A stretch of DNA of 64,000 nt, from contig OX639991.1 of assembly GCA_951828585.1 (NCBI GenBank), positions 2,822,576 to 2,886,575 of the forward strand, in the 5' to 3' direction. The stretch's first letter is position 1, and each line of letters begins with the position of its first letter. A program made the translations under genes and the position numbers. This DNA is from Longimicrobiales bacterium. GTDB taxonomy: Bacteria > Gemmatimonadota > Gemmatimonadetes > Longimicrobiales > Gaopeijiaceae. Shown here one piece after another: positions 54,185-62,362 of the stretch. A model generated the notes under the pieces. The model was not told where the DNA came from and searched no databases. It saw nothing but the letters and a program-made list of their open reading frames with translations.

Positions 54185-54990
54185 AGGGGGTGGTGCTGCG
54201 GGGACGGGGTCTTGCCTTTACGCACCCACGAGCGGAGGAGGCGGCGGTGCGGGGGGTCTCGCTGGAGATCGGGCCGGGACGGCTACTCGCGGTGGTTGGC
54301 CCGAACGGGGCGGGGAAGACGACGCTGCTTCGGCTCCTGTCCGGCGCGCTTGTGCCGCAGGCGGGCGAGGTCAGCCTCGACGACCGGCCGCTGGGGGAAC
54401 TCGGGGACCGGGAGCGGGCGCGGGCGATTGCCGTGGTGCCGCAGTCGGAAGCGTCCCCATTTCCGGTGACGGTGCGGGAGATGGTGGGGATGGGGAGGTA
54501 TGCGCGCCTGGGTCCGTGGGAGCGGGCCGGGAGTCGCGACCGTGCCATCGTTGACCGGGTGCTGGAGCGGTGCGGGGTCGCGTGGCTCGCGGGGCGAGAG
54601 ATCGGTGAGCTCTCCGGGGGCGAGGGACAGCGCGTCAGGATCGCCCGGGCGCTCGCGCAGGAGGCCCCGGTCCTCCTCCTCGACGAACCCACCGCGGGAC
54701 TGGACCTGCGCTACCGGATGGAGCTCTTCCACCTGCTGCGGGAACTGCGCGCCGACGGGCTCGCGGTGCTCGTGATCACCCACGATCTCAACCTCGCGGC
54801 CCGTTTCGCCGACGAGCTGTTGCTGCTTCAGGAGGGCGTGACGCGGGCTCGGGGTGCGCCGGGTGAGGTGTTGTCGCGGGAAATCCTCGAGGAGGTGTAC
54901 GAGTGGCCGCTCAGGTTGGTGCCGCACCCGGGGCCTGGGAGCGACGTCGGCGCGCCGCAGACGGTGCCGTTGCGGAGGGACGAGCGGTAG
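54181..54990 (+). CDS. btuD: Corrinoid ABC transporter ATP-binding protein
   Basis: 269 residues; the GTG at 54181 overlaps the permease stop. Walker A VVGPNGAGKTTLLRLLSG, Q-loop VVPQSEASPF, signature ELSGGEGQRVRIARAL, Walker B VLLLDEPTAGLD and switch His in VITHDLNL are all intact. It powers the BtuC permease. No substrate-binding protein (BtuF) or outer-membrane receptor gene follows; the next gene is an amidase, so the transporter needs partners encoded elsewhere. Confidence 0.88.
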   Translation: MKGVVLRGRGLAFTHPRAEEAAVRGVSLEIGPGRLLAVVGPNGAGKTTLLRLLSGALVPQAGEVSLDDRPLGELGDRERARAIAVVPQSEASPFPVTVREMVGMGRYARLGPWERAGSRDRAIVDRVLERCGVAWLAGREIGELSGGEGQRVRIARALAQEAPVLLLDEPTAGLDLRYRMELFHLLRELRADGLAVLVITHDLNLAARFADELLLLQEGVTRARGAPGEVLSREILEEVYEWPLRLVPHPGPGSDVGAPQTVPLRRDER

Positions 54991-55027
54991 GACACAATGC
55001 TGGCACACTTCTCCAACCGCTGAACCC

Positions 55028-56596
55028 ATGCCGACTTCCATCCTCCCAAGCCGATCGGCCGTGGCAGCCTCCCTGGCCGCCCTTGCATTTGCCGCCTGTG
55101 ACGCCCCCGCCCCCATCCCCGTCGTCGAGGCCACCATCGCGGGTGTGCAGCAGGCCATCTTCTCGGGCCGGACCACCTGCCGCCTGGTCGTCCAGGCCCA
55201 CCTGGACCGCATCGCGGCCTACGAGGACCGCATCAACGCAATCACGGTGGTCAACCCGGCCGCCCTTGATCGCGCCGACGAACTCGACGACGCCCTTGCC
55301 GCCGGCGAGGAGCCCGGTCCCCTCTTCTGTGTGCCCATGCTCGTCAAGGACAACTTCGACACCCACGACATGGTCACGACCGGTGGCTCGGCGGCGCTCG
55401 CGGCCAGCGTCCCGCCCGACGACGCCTTCATGGTGCGCCGCATTCGCGAAGCGGGAGCGGTGGTGGTGGCGAAGACCAACATGGCCGAGTGGGCCTTCAG
55501 TCCCCGCCAGTCGGTGAGTTCGTCCTTCGACACGACGCGCAATGCGTACGCGCTGGACCGGGTGCCTGCGGGGTCGAGCGGGGGCACGGCGTCGGGGGTG
55601 GCGGCGGCCTTCGGCCTGATCGGTCTGGGCAGCGACACCGGCAACTCCATTCGGGGCCCGTCGTCGCGGTTGGCGCTGGTGGGGATTCGTTCGACGATCG
55701 GGCTTACCAGCCGGGACGGGGTGATCCCCCTCTTCTTCGACCGTGACATCGCGGGGCCGATGGGGCGGACGGTGGAGGATGTGGCGCGGGTCTTTGACGT
55801 GGTGGCGGGCTACGACCCGGCGGATCCGTACACCGAGGCCGGACGCGGCCGCAGGGAGGACGACTACACGAGCTTCCTCGTTGCGGACGGGCTGGAGGGG
55901 GCGCGAATCGGGGTGTTGCGCGCGCTGGTGGACACCGAGGATGCCGATTCGGGTGTGGTCGCCGTCTTCGAGGAGGCGCTGCGGGACCTGGAACGGCTGG
56001 GCGCCGAGGTGGTCGATCCGTTCGACTTCGACGTGGGTGCGCAGCTTCAGCGCGAGAACATGTACTGCTCCCGCTTCCGCTACGACATGCACGTGTATCT
56101 GACGTCGCTTGGGGACGTGGCCCCCTTCACCGATGTGCTGGCCGTGCTCGAGACGGGACAGCATTCCGACTACGTGGCGCGGTCGCTCCAGTCCTTCGCG
56201 GACTCGCCGCTCGACTTGCACCCGTCCGAGTGGGATCCGCCGTGTCCGGACTATCTTCAGAACGAGGGGCGCCAGGGGTATCTGGGTGACCTGGTGGCCG
56301 CGATGGACGCCGCCGGGGTCGACGCGTTGGTCTACCCCACCTGGCTGAGCCCGCCCGCGCACATCGACCGGGCCCGCGAAGAATACAGCGGTGACAACTC
56401 CCAGCGCGTGGCGCCCGCCACCGGGATGCCCGCGATCACGGTGCCGATGGGGTTCACGGAAGGGGTCCACCCGGCCGGGCTGCAGATCCTGGCGCGGCCC
56501 TGGGCCGAGGGGCTGCTCTTTCGGTATGCGTACGCCTACGAACAGGGGACGGGGCACCGGCGGCCGCCGGAGGGGTTCCCGGAGCTGGGGAGGTAG
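55028..56596 (+). CDS. Lipoprotein amidase (amidase-signature family)
   Basis: 522 residues from the ATG at 55028 with a lipobox (AFAACDAP). The Ser-cisSer-Lys machinery is visible: LVKDNFDTHD (Lys107), AGSSGGTASG (Ser184 region) and GSDTGNSIRGPSS (Ser207). The last motif has Asn where the signature usually has Gly (GSDTGGS), an unusual change next to the nucleophile. The C-terminal part (YPTWLSPPAHIDRAR, ATGMPAITVPMGF, GLQILARPWAEGLLF) is normal for the family. It hydrolyses a carboxamide outside the cytoplasm; the substrate is unknown. Confidence 0.85.
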   Translation: MPTSILPSRSAVAASLAALAFAACDAPAPIPVVEATIAGVQQAIFSGRTTCRLVVQAHLDRIAAYEDRINAITVVNPAALDRADELDDALAAGEEPGPLFCVPMLVKDNFDTHDMVTTGGSAALAASVPPDDAFMVRRIREAGAVVVAKTNMAEWAFSPRQSVSSSFDTTRNAYALDRVPAGSSGGTASGVAAAFGLIGLGSDTGNSIRGPSSRLALVGIRSTIGLTSRDGVIPLFFDRDIAGPMGRTVEDVARVFDVVAGYDPADPYTEAGRGRREDDYTSFLVADGLEGARIGVLRALVDTEDADSGVVAVFEEALRDLERLGAEVVDPFDFDVGAQLQRENMYCSRFRYDMHVYLTSLGDVAPFTDVLAVLETGQHSDYVARSLQSFADSPLDLHPSEWDPPCPDYLQNEGRQGYLGDLVAAMDAAGVDALVYPTWLSPPAHIDRAREEYSGDNSQRVAPATGMPAITVPMGFTEGVHPAGLQILARPWAEGLLFRYAYAYEQGTGHRRPPEGFPELGR

Positions 56597-56606
56597 GAGT
56601 ACCGGG

Positions 56607-56789
56607 ATGTGGAGCCGAATCAATGTGTGGCTTGTCGTGGCCACCTGCGGCATGGGGATACCCACCGCCGGTGTCGGACAGGAGCGGGTTCGCGTGACGC
56701 TGCCGGGGGAGGCTGTCGTCGGGGTCGGCACGCGCACGATGCCGAATGGCAATACTGGCTTCGTCCTCGGTGCGAAACTGCAGTTCTGA
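56607..56789 (+). CDS. Tiny exported protein, possibly the two ends of an outer-membrane protein
   Basis: 60 residues from the ATG at 56607, with a good GGTAGGAG upstream. A signal peptide (INVWLVVATCGMGIPTAGVG) is followed by only about 35 residues ending GNTGFVLGAKLQF, a pattern typical of the last strand of an outer-membrane barrel (terminal Phe). It may be an in-frame deletion derivative like the genes at 17060 and 17736, or a genuine small protein. No family is recognised. Confidence 0.45.
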   Translation: MWSRINVWLVVATCGMGIPTAGVGQERVRVTLPGEAVVGVGTRTMPNGNTGFVLGAKLQF

Positions 56790-56845
56790 CGGGGACGAAG
56801 CGCCCCCCGTACCGAACCCGGCGCAATTCGGCAAACTCAGTTGAA

Positions 56846-56884
56846 TGTAAATTTTACATGACATTATGTCATGTGTAGTTTACA
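56846..56884. repeat. 39-bp paired-box element, copy f
   Basis: Boxes at 56846-56863 (TGTAAA-N6-ATGACA) and 56867-56884 (TGTCAT-N6-TTTACA), 21 bp apart. It lies between convergent genes, 6 bp from the stop of the gene at 56891. Confidence 0.8.
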
Positions 56885-56890
56885 TCCGAC

Positions 56891-59800
56891 CTATCCTCCC
56901 GGGGGCCACCTCGGCAGCGCGCGTCCCGTCGTCCAGGGCACACCTGCGGCCTCGAGCCGCGCCTCCAGCGCCGGCAGGCCCGTCTCGACGATCGCCCGCA
57001 GATCCGGATAGATCGTCTCGAAGGCCTCCCGCGCCACACGGTACTGCTCCCGGTGCGTCCCGGTGGGTCCGTGCATCCCGCTCCAGTGCCCGCGCACAAT
57101 CTGGTTCACGCGTCTCGAGATCCCTGGCAGGTCAGGTTCGCTGCGTGAGGTGCGTGTGGATGAGCCGTTCAATGCCTCGGAGAGGTCCATCAGGCGCAAC
57201 TCCAGCGCTCGCGCTTCGGTCATGAGTTCCTCCGGTGCGGCAGGCCACCTCCCCAGCGCCTGCTTGATGGCGCCGACGCTTGCCTGGGCCTCCGCCGCCA
57301 CGCGCTGCGAGCCCGTCACCGCGCGAAGCAACTCTCCCGTCTCGCGCTGGAACGCCAGCACGGCCGCCCGATCCTGCGCGGCAATCGCGGGTTCATTGAT
57401 CGGCGCGATCCGGAACGACACCGGCCCTGCCAGCTCCGTCACAACCCCGTCCACCCTCTGTGCCAGCGACACCGTGTAGCTTCCCGGCATCGCCATCGGC
57501 CCGTTCCCGCCACCGAACCCGCCAAAGCCCCCGAAACCACCACCACCACCACCCCCCGTCACCGGATTGTACCCCGGATACCGATAGTTCCACACGGCCC
57601 GATGCACGCCCCGCGAAGCCGCCCCCCGCACCACGTTCACCACCTCGCCCCCCTCGTCCCGCACCGTGAGGAACACCTGCGGCGCCTCCTCCCGGTCCTC
57701 CTCGCGCAGTGCCTCCCACGACGGATACGGCGTGTCCTCGCCTGCGCGCTGCGCCCTCCTCTCGGCCGCCCGTCGAGCCGCCTCCCGCGTCTGCAGCGAC
57801 TCCCCAACCCAGTAGGTGAAGGTCACGCCCAGCGGCGGGTTGTCGGCCGTGTAGAAGTCACTCCCGTTGGCGCCGCCGGGATTCCAGGGCACAAACATGT
57901 CCCCATCCGCCACCTCGAAGATATGACCGCCCGACGCCAGAATCGCCTCCGACCTGCGTGCCAGCTCGCGCAGCGGCGTGTAGTCGTCCACCACGTAGAA
58001 GCTTCGCCCGAACGTCGCCGCCACCAGGTCCCCCTCGCGCGTCTGGATCTCCAGGTCACGCACAGCGATCGTCGGAAGTCCGCTCGAGAAATCCATCCAC
58101 GACTCCCCGCCGTCGACCGACACGAAGGCCCCGAACTCCGCCCCCAGGAAGAGCAGCCCCGCCTCCACCGGATCCTGCACGACCGAGAACGACGGACTGT
58201 TGTCCGGCAGTCCACCGGTGATCATGGTCCAGCTCCGCCCCCGGTCCTCGGAACGCAGCACGTACGGCCGGAAGTCGTTCCGCTTGAAATTGTTCACCAC
58301 CACGAACACGCCGTCGGGGTCGTGCACCGAAGCCTCCACGTCGTGCACGAAGCTCGTGTCCGGCACCCCCGGCAGGCTCTCGACCATCCGCCACGTCTCG
58401 CCCCCGTCCTCGGTCACCTGCACAAGCCCGTCGTCGGTTCCCACGTAGATCAGCCCCTCGACGAAGGGCGACTCCGAGATCGACACGATGTGCCCGAACG
58501 ACGAGGTCGACCGGTTCTTGGCCACCGCGTCCACGCTCCACACCCGCCCCATCACCTCGAGCTGGTTGCGGTCCAGATTCCGCGACAGATCACCCGAGAC
58601 CGCGCGCCAGCTGGACCCCTGGTCGTCGCTCCGGAAGAGAATCTGCGAGCCGAAATACAGCCGGTGGTTGTCGTGCGGCGACATGATCAGCCCGGCGTCC
58701 CAGTACCAGCGCAGCGGCGGCCCGTCCGGATCCGCCTGCGGCTGAATGTCGAGCCGCTCCCTGCTGCCCCGGTCGAAGCGCGAAATCACCCCGTACTGCA
58801 GCTGCGAGTAGATGATGTCGGGGTTCTCGGGGTCGACCACCGGATCGAAGCCGTCGCCCCCCAGCGTCACGTACCAGTCGGAGTTGCGGATCCCGCCGCC
58901 CAGCGTCTGGGACGGCCCGCCCAGCGTGTTGTTGTCCTGGGTGCCTCCGTAGACGTAGTAGAAGGGTTCGTCGTTCGAGGTGGTGACCTTGTAGAACTGG
59001 GTCAGGGGAAGGTTGGAGAAGTGACGCCAGCTGCCGCCGAAGTCGAAGGTCTCGTAGAGCCCGCCGTCGTTTCCGACGATGAGGTGCTCGGTGTCGTCAG
59101 GGTCGAACCACATTGCGTGGAAGTCGACATGCACCCCCTGTGTGGGGAGCCGGCCCCAGGTGTTGCCGCCGTCGGTGGACATCTCCATGAAGGTGTCGAG
59201 CGAGTAGATGCGGTCGAAACGGTGCGGGTCGGCGTAGAGCTCGTGGTAGTACATGGCCGCGCCCGACTGGTAGTTCGAGGTGCGGCTCCAGCTCTCGCCC
59301 ATGTTCACGGAGCGGAAGGTGCCGCCCTGGCCCATCGACGACTCGACGATCGCGTAGAGCACGTCCGGGTCGATCGGGGAGATCGCCATCCCGATCCTGC
59401 CCTTGTCGCCGCCGGGCAGCCCGCGGTTGATCGCCCGCCAGGTGTTGCCGCCATCGGTGGATTTGTGGATCCCGGAGCCGGGGCCGCCGTCGATCATCGT
59501 CCACTGGTGGCGCCGCCGCTGCCAGGACGACGCGTACATGACATCGTGGTTGCGCGGGTCGAAATAGACCTCGTTGACGCCCGTGTGCTCGTCGATCTCG
59601 AGGACGAGGTCCCAGGTGGCGCCGCCGTCGGTGGTGCGGTACAGCCCGCGCTCCCCGCCCGCGGCCCAGAGCGGGCCCTGCGCGGCCACGTAAACCGTGC
59701 GCGAATCGTCGGGGTGGACCGCGATCATCCCGATGTGGCGGGAGGTCTCCAGTCCCATGTTCTTGAACGAGAGCCCTCCGTCAACGGACTTGTAGATGCC

Positions 59801-60202
59801 GTCGCCGTAGCCGACCGAGCGCTGGCCGTTGTTCTCGCCGGTGCCGACCCACAGGGTGAGGTGGTCGTTCGGGTCGAGCGCGATCGCGCCGATCGAGTAG
59901 GAGCCGTAGTTGTCGAAGATCGGCGTCCAGGTGGTGCCCGCGTTGGTCGTCTTCCACACGTTGCCGGACGAGGCCGCCACGTACCAGGTGCTGTGGTCCG
60001 TGGGGTCTACGGCGATGTCCGCGATGCGTCCGGAGGCGACCGCCGGGCCGATGCTCCGCCAGCGCAGGGACGAGAGGAGGCCGGAGGTGAGTTCCGGGGG
60101 GCCCTCGTCGTCGTCCTGGGCGTGAAGGGGGGTGGGGGAGGGGATGAGAAGCGCGGCCAGGGCGAAGAGCGCGAAGGGGTTGGGCAGGCGAAGGGCGTGC
60201 AT
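56891..60202 (-). CDS. Secreted VPS10/sortilin-like BNR-repeat protein
   Basis: 1103 residues with a signal peptide (FALFALAALLIPSPTPLHAQ). At least eight BNR/sortilin-type repeats of the S-x-D-x-G-x-x-W kind are visible: KSVDGGLSF, RTTDGGATW, KSTDGGNTW, STDGGNTWGR, RSDDQGSSW, VTEDGGETW, RSEDRGRSW and VSVDGGESW. They should form one or two ten-bladed propellers (Vps10 domain). A C-terminal region follows with a YRYPGYNPVTGGGGGG linker, a fibronectin-like strand set and a helical end. Proteins of this type are exported; binding or glycosidase roles have been suggested but are unproven. The promoter region holds a TAGCTA palindrome cluster. Confidence 0.85.
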   Translation of the reverse strand: MHALRLPNPFALFALAALLIPSPTPLHAQDDDEGPPELTSGLLSSLRWRSIGPAVASGRIADIAVDPTDHSTWYVAASSGNVWKTTNAGTTWTPIFDNYGSYSIGAIALDPNDHLTLWVGTGENNGQRSVGYGDGIYKSVDGGLSFKNMGLETSRHIGMIAVHPDDSRTVYVAAQGPLWAAGGERGLYRTTDGGATWDLVLEIDEHTGVNEVYFDPRNHDVMYASSWQRRRHQWTMIDGGPGSGIHKSTDGGNTWRAINRGLPGGDKGRIGMAISPIDPDVLYAIVESSMGQGGTFRSVNMGESWSRTSNYQSGAAMYYHELYADPHRFDRIYSLDTFMEMSTDGGNTWGRLPTQGVHVDFHAMWFDPDDTEHLIVGNDGGLYETFDFGGSWRHFSNLPLTQFYKVTTSNDEPFYYVYGGTQDNNTLGGPSQTLGGGIRNSDWYVTLGGDGFDPVVDPENPDIIYSQLQYGVISRFDRGSRERLDIQPQADPDGPPLRWYWDAGLIMSPHDNHRLYFGSQILFRSDDQGSSWRAVSGDLSRNLDRNQLEVMGRVWSVDAVAKNRSTSSFGHIVSISESPFVEGLIYVGTDDGLVQVTEDGGETWRMVESLPGVPDTSFVHDVEASVHDPDGVFVVVNNFKRNDFRPYVLRSEDRGRSWTMITGGLPDNSPSFSVVQDPVEAGLLFLGAEFGAFVSVDGGESWMDFSSGLPTIAVRDLEIQTREGDLVAATFGRSFYVVDDYTPLRELARRSEAILASGGHIFEVADGDMFVPWNPGGANGSDFYTADNPPLGVTFTYWVGESLQTREAARRAAERRAQRAGEDTPYPSWEALREEDREEAPQVFLTVRDEGGEVVNVVRGAASRGVHRAVWNYRYPGYNPVTGGGGGGGFGGFGGFGGGNGPMAMPGSYTVSLAQRVDGVVTELAGPVSFRIAPINEPAIAAQDRAAVLAFQRETGELLRAVTGSQRVAAEAQASVGAIKQALGRWPAAPEELMTEARALELRLMDLSEALNGSSTRTSRSEPDLPGISRRVNQIVRGHWSGMHGPTGTHREQYRVAREAFETIYPDLRAIVETGLPALEARLEAAGVPWTTGRALPRWPPGG

Positions 60203-60275
60203 GGTGGTTCCTGATGGGGTGGTGACGGTCCTGGGGACGTTGGAGTTTACGGTTGACCGTGGGGTGGTGGCGAAT

Positions 60276-60296
60276 TAGCTAGATAGTTAGCTAACT
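60276..60296. promoter_or_regulatory. TAGCTA palindromes upstream of the VPS10-like gene
   Basis: TAGCTA (60276-60281) and a perfect 12-bp palindrome AGTTAGCTAACT (60285-60296) lie 75-95 bases before the start at 60202. A related TAGCTATAGTTAGC occurs at 60813-60826. They look like sites for a dimeric regulator, but no regulator gene is nearby. Confidence 0.4.
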
Positions 60297-60802
60297 CGTC
60301 GTATTCTGACCGACCAAAGGGAGGATCAGGTACATCGAGCTGCCGGGCATGCGCACCGACCTCTCGAACCCGCCGTCCGATCCGAAGACCTGGAACGCTC
60401 TGTGACCCGGGTCGAAAACCACGCGCGCCCGTCGCGGAGCACGGTAAACCCGACCGCCATATTGCTGCTCGCGGAAAACTCCCCCGGCCCGTCCCCGATC
60501 CCCCCGAACTCCCGAACGAATTCGCCCTCCGGGTTCACCACCACGATCCGTCCGCCCTGGTCGTCCATCACGTACAGGTCGCCGGACTCGCCAAACCCGA
60601 CCGCGCTGATCCTGCCAAACATTTCCCACTCGTCACCCGCCAGCGACCCGACGCGATAGACCTCCTCGAACTCGACCTCGAGGACACGGTCCTCGGCGGG
60701 AAGCTCGATCACCTCCTGCGCGGCCAGCGGGACGGCGCCGGCGCTGAACACCGATGTGAACACGACGACCCTGGCCGCCGACATCCGGTTACTCATTCTC
60801 AT
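60291..60802 (-). pseudogene. Six-bladed beta-propeller, N-terminal part only, frameshifted
   Basis: The ATG at 60802 has GGAGGACGA just upstream and starts a signal peptide (VVVFTSVFSAGAVPLAAQ). The sequence VIELPAEDRVLEV and the next blades parallel the intact gene at 60830-62059 ([13 protein letters not shown]). The frame changes near 60405 (VLRDGRA then RVVFDPGHRAFQVFGSDGGF) and ends at 60291 after about 170 codons. Two-thirds of the protein, about 250 residues, is lost. It is a decayed tandem duplicate. Confidence 0.7.
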
Positions 60803-60829
60803 TCGTCCTCCGTAGCTATAGTTAGCCCG

Positions 60830-62059
60830 CTACCGCAACCGCGCCGGCAACCGCCTCACCACCACCGTCTGCACATCCAGTTCGTCCATCTCCACCAACG
60901 CGATCAACCCATCGGGCCCGAACGCCGCCGGCATGGCGATCGCGGCCGCCGGATAAGTGCCCAGGTAGCGGCCATCAGGGGTGAGAATGTCGATGTCTCC
61001 GACACCGGCCAGCTCGTTGCTGCGGCGCTGGACCCATATGTTTCCGCTCCAGCTGGTCTTCAGGTTTCGCACCACCGGGATCTCGTGGTAGAACACCATC
61101 GATTCAGCCCGTCGGCGGTTTCGGTCGGACATCTCCTTCGCGATATCGGCATAGTCCCCGCCAAGGCGGACAAGGTCACTCTCGAAAGCCCGCTCGAGTT
61201 CGAACCGCCACTCGATGAAGAGGGCCTTGTCTCTTTCGGTTACCGGGTCGGGCCGGATCGGTCGGGTCAGTGTCCGTACCGGGTTTCCGGAGCTCGAAAC
61301 GATCTTGATCGCATAGGCGGACGAGTCCGAATAGGCGATGCCCCCGTCCGGCAGCGCGCCGCTGACCAGCTGCGGGGCGAATCCCGCGGGTTCGCCCGGA
61401 GGATTCCAGGCGTCGACCACGGTGTCGACCGTTGCCAGGAAGCCGTCGAGGCCGAAGCGTTCGATTGCGCGAAAGGTCCGGCTGCTGCCGGTACGTGTGC
61501 GTACGTCCGCCGGCGCGGTCATCGATGGCCGGAGGACCGGGCCTGTGGCGAGCACGGCGTCGGTGCCGGGGAGTCCCTGCAGGCCCATGAACGTGGTCCT
61601 GGACCCGGCCTCGATGCGGACCGTTCGCTCGTACTCGCCGTTGGCCCCGAACACGACAAAAGCACCCCGGTTCCAGGTGTAGATCACGGCGCGCCCGTCC
61701 GGCAGGACCGCCATCCGCAGCATCGCTCCGAAATCGGGTGCGAACTCTCCGGGGCCTTCGCCCGGGCGGCCGAACTGCCGTACCCGTCCGCCCGTCGGGT
61801 CCACGACCGATATACTCAGCGCCTGGGTGTCGAAGATGTAAAGATTGCCGGCCGCGTCAAAGGCCACATCGCCGATTTCGCCAAAGGTGTCCCAACTGCC
61901 ATCCATCTTGGACCCCACGCTGTACCCAGGCAGGAAGGCACCCACCATGAAGCTGTCCTGGGCCGGCAGCTCGATCACTTCCTGCGCGGACAGGGGGCCG
62001 GCCGGCGCGAAGACCAGCAGGAACCCCGGCAGCCCGCGGGCTTTCACCCTCCACCTCAT
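60830..62059 (-). CDS. Secreted six-bladed beta-propeller
   Basis: 409 residues from the ATG at 62059, with GGGAG 8 bases upstream and a signal peptide ([17 protein letters not shown]). Blade motifs: [64 protein letters not shown] and [13 protein letters not shown]. This is the only complete member of a three-copy tandem set: an N-terminal fragment follows at 60291-60802 and a C-terminal fragment precedes at 62190-62343. Function is unknown. Confidence 0.7.
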   Translation of the reverse strand: MRWRVKARGLPGFLLVFAPAGPLSAQEVIELPAQDSFMVGAFLPGYSVGSKMDGSWDTFGEIGDVAFDAAGNLYIFDTQALSISVVDPTGGRVRQFGRPGEGPGEFAPDFGAMLRMAVLPDGRAVIYTWNRGAFVVFGANGEYERTVRIEAGSRTTFMGLQGLPGTDAVLATGPVLRPSMTAPADVRTRTGSSRTFRAIERFGLDGFLATVDTVVDAWNPPGEPAGFAPQLVSGALPDGGIAYSDSSAYAIKIVSSSGNPVRTLTRPIRPDPVTERDKALFIEWRFELERAFESDLVRLGGDYADIAKEMSDRNRRRAESMVFYHEIPVVRNLKTSWSGNIWVQRRSNELAGVGDIDILTPDGRYLGTYPAAAIAMPAAFGPDGLIALVEMDELDVQTVVVRRLPARLR

Positions 62060-62189
62060 GAGCGACTCCCTGAGAGTTTGGCTTTTCCCGCCCGTGCCCG
62101 GCCATGAAATCACCGGGATCCCGTACCTCCCCATATTCGACACGTCTCCAGCCGTAGATGGTTGTCGCCGAAACCGAAAACGGACCGTG

Positions 62190-62343
62190 CTACCTCACGT
62201 TACGCGGCAATCTCCTTACCACTACCGTCTGCACTCTCAACTCGTTCCGCTCGATGAAGGCGGCCAAGCCGTCGGGGCCGAAGGCGGCCGGCATCGCCGT
62301 GGCGCCGGTTGCGAAGGTGCCCAGGTAGCGGCCGTCCGGGGTG
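62190..62343 (-). pseudogene. C-terminal remnant of a beta-propeller paralogue
   Basis: About 50 codons on the minus strand read [20 protein letters not shown] ... [14 protein letters not shown] and a stop at 62190. This matches the end of the neighbouring gene ([20 protein letters not shown] ... [14 protein letters not shown]). The rest of the gene is absent; the break lies just before the end of the acyl-CoA oxidase-like gene. Confidence 0.7.
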
Positions 62344-62362
62344 ACTTACAACCGCGCCCCGG

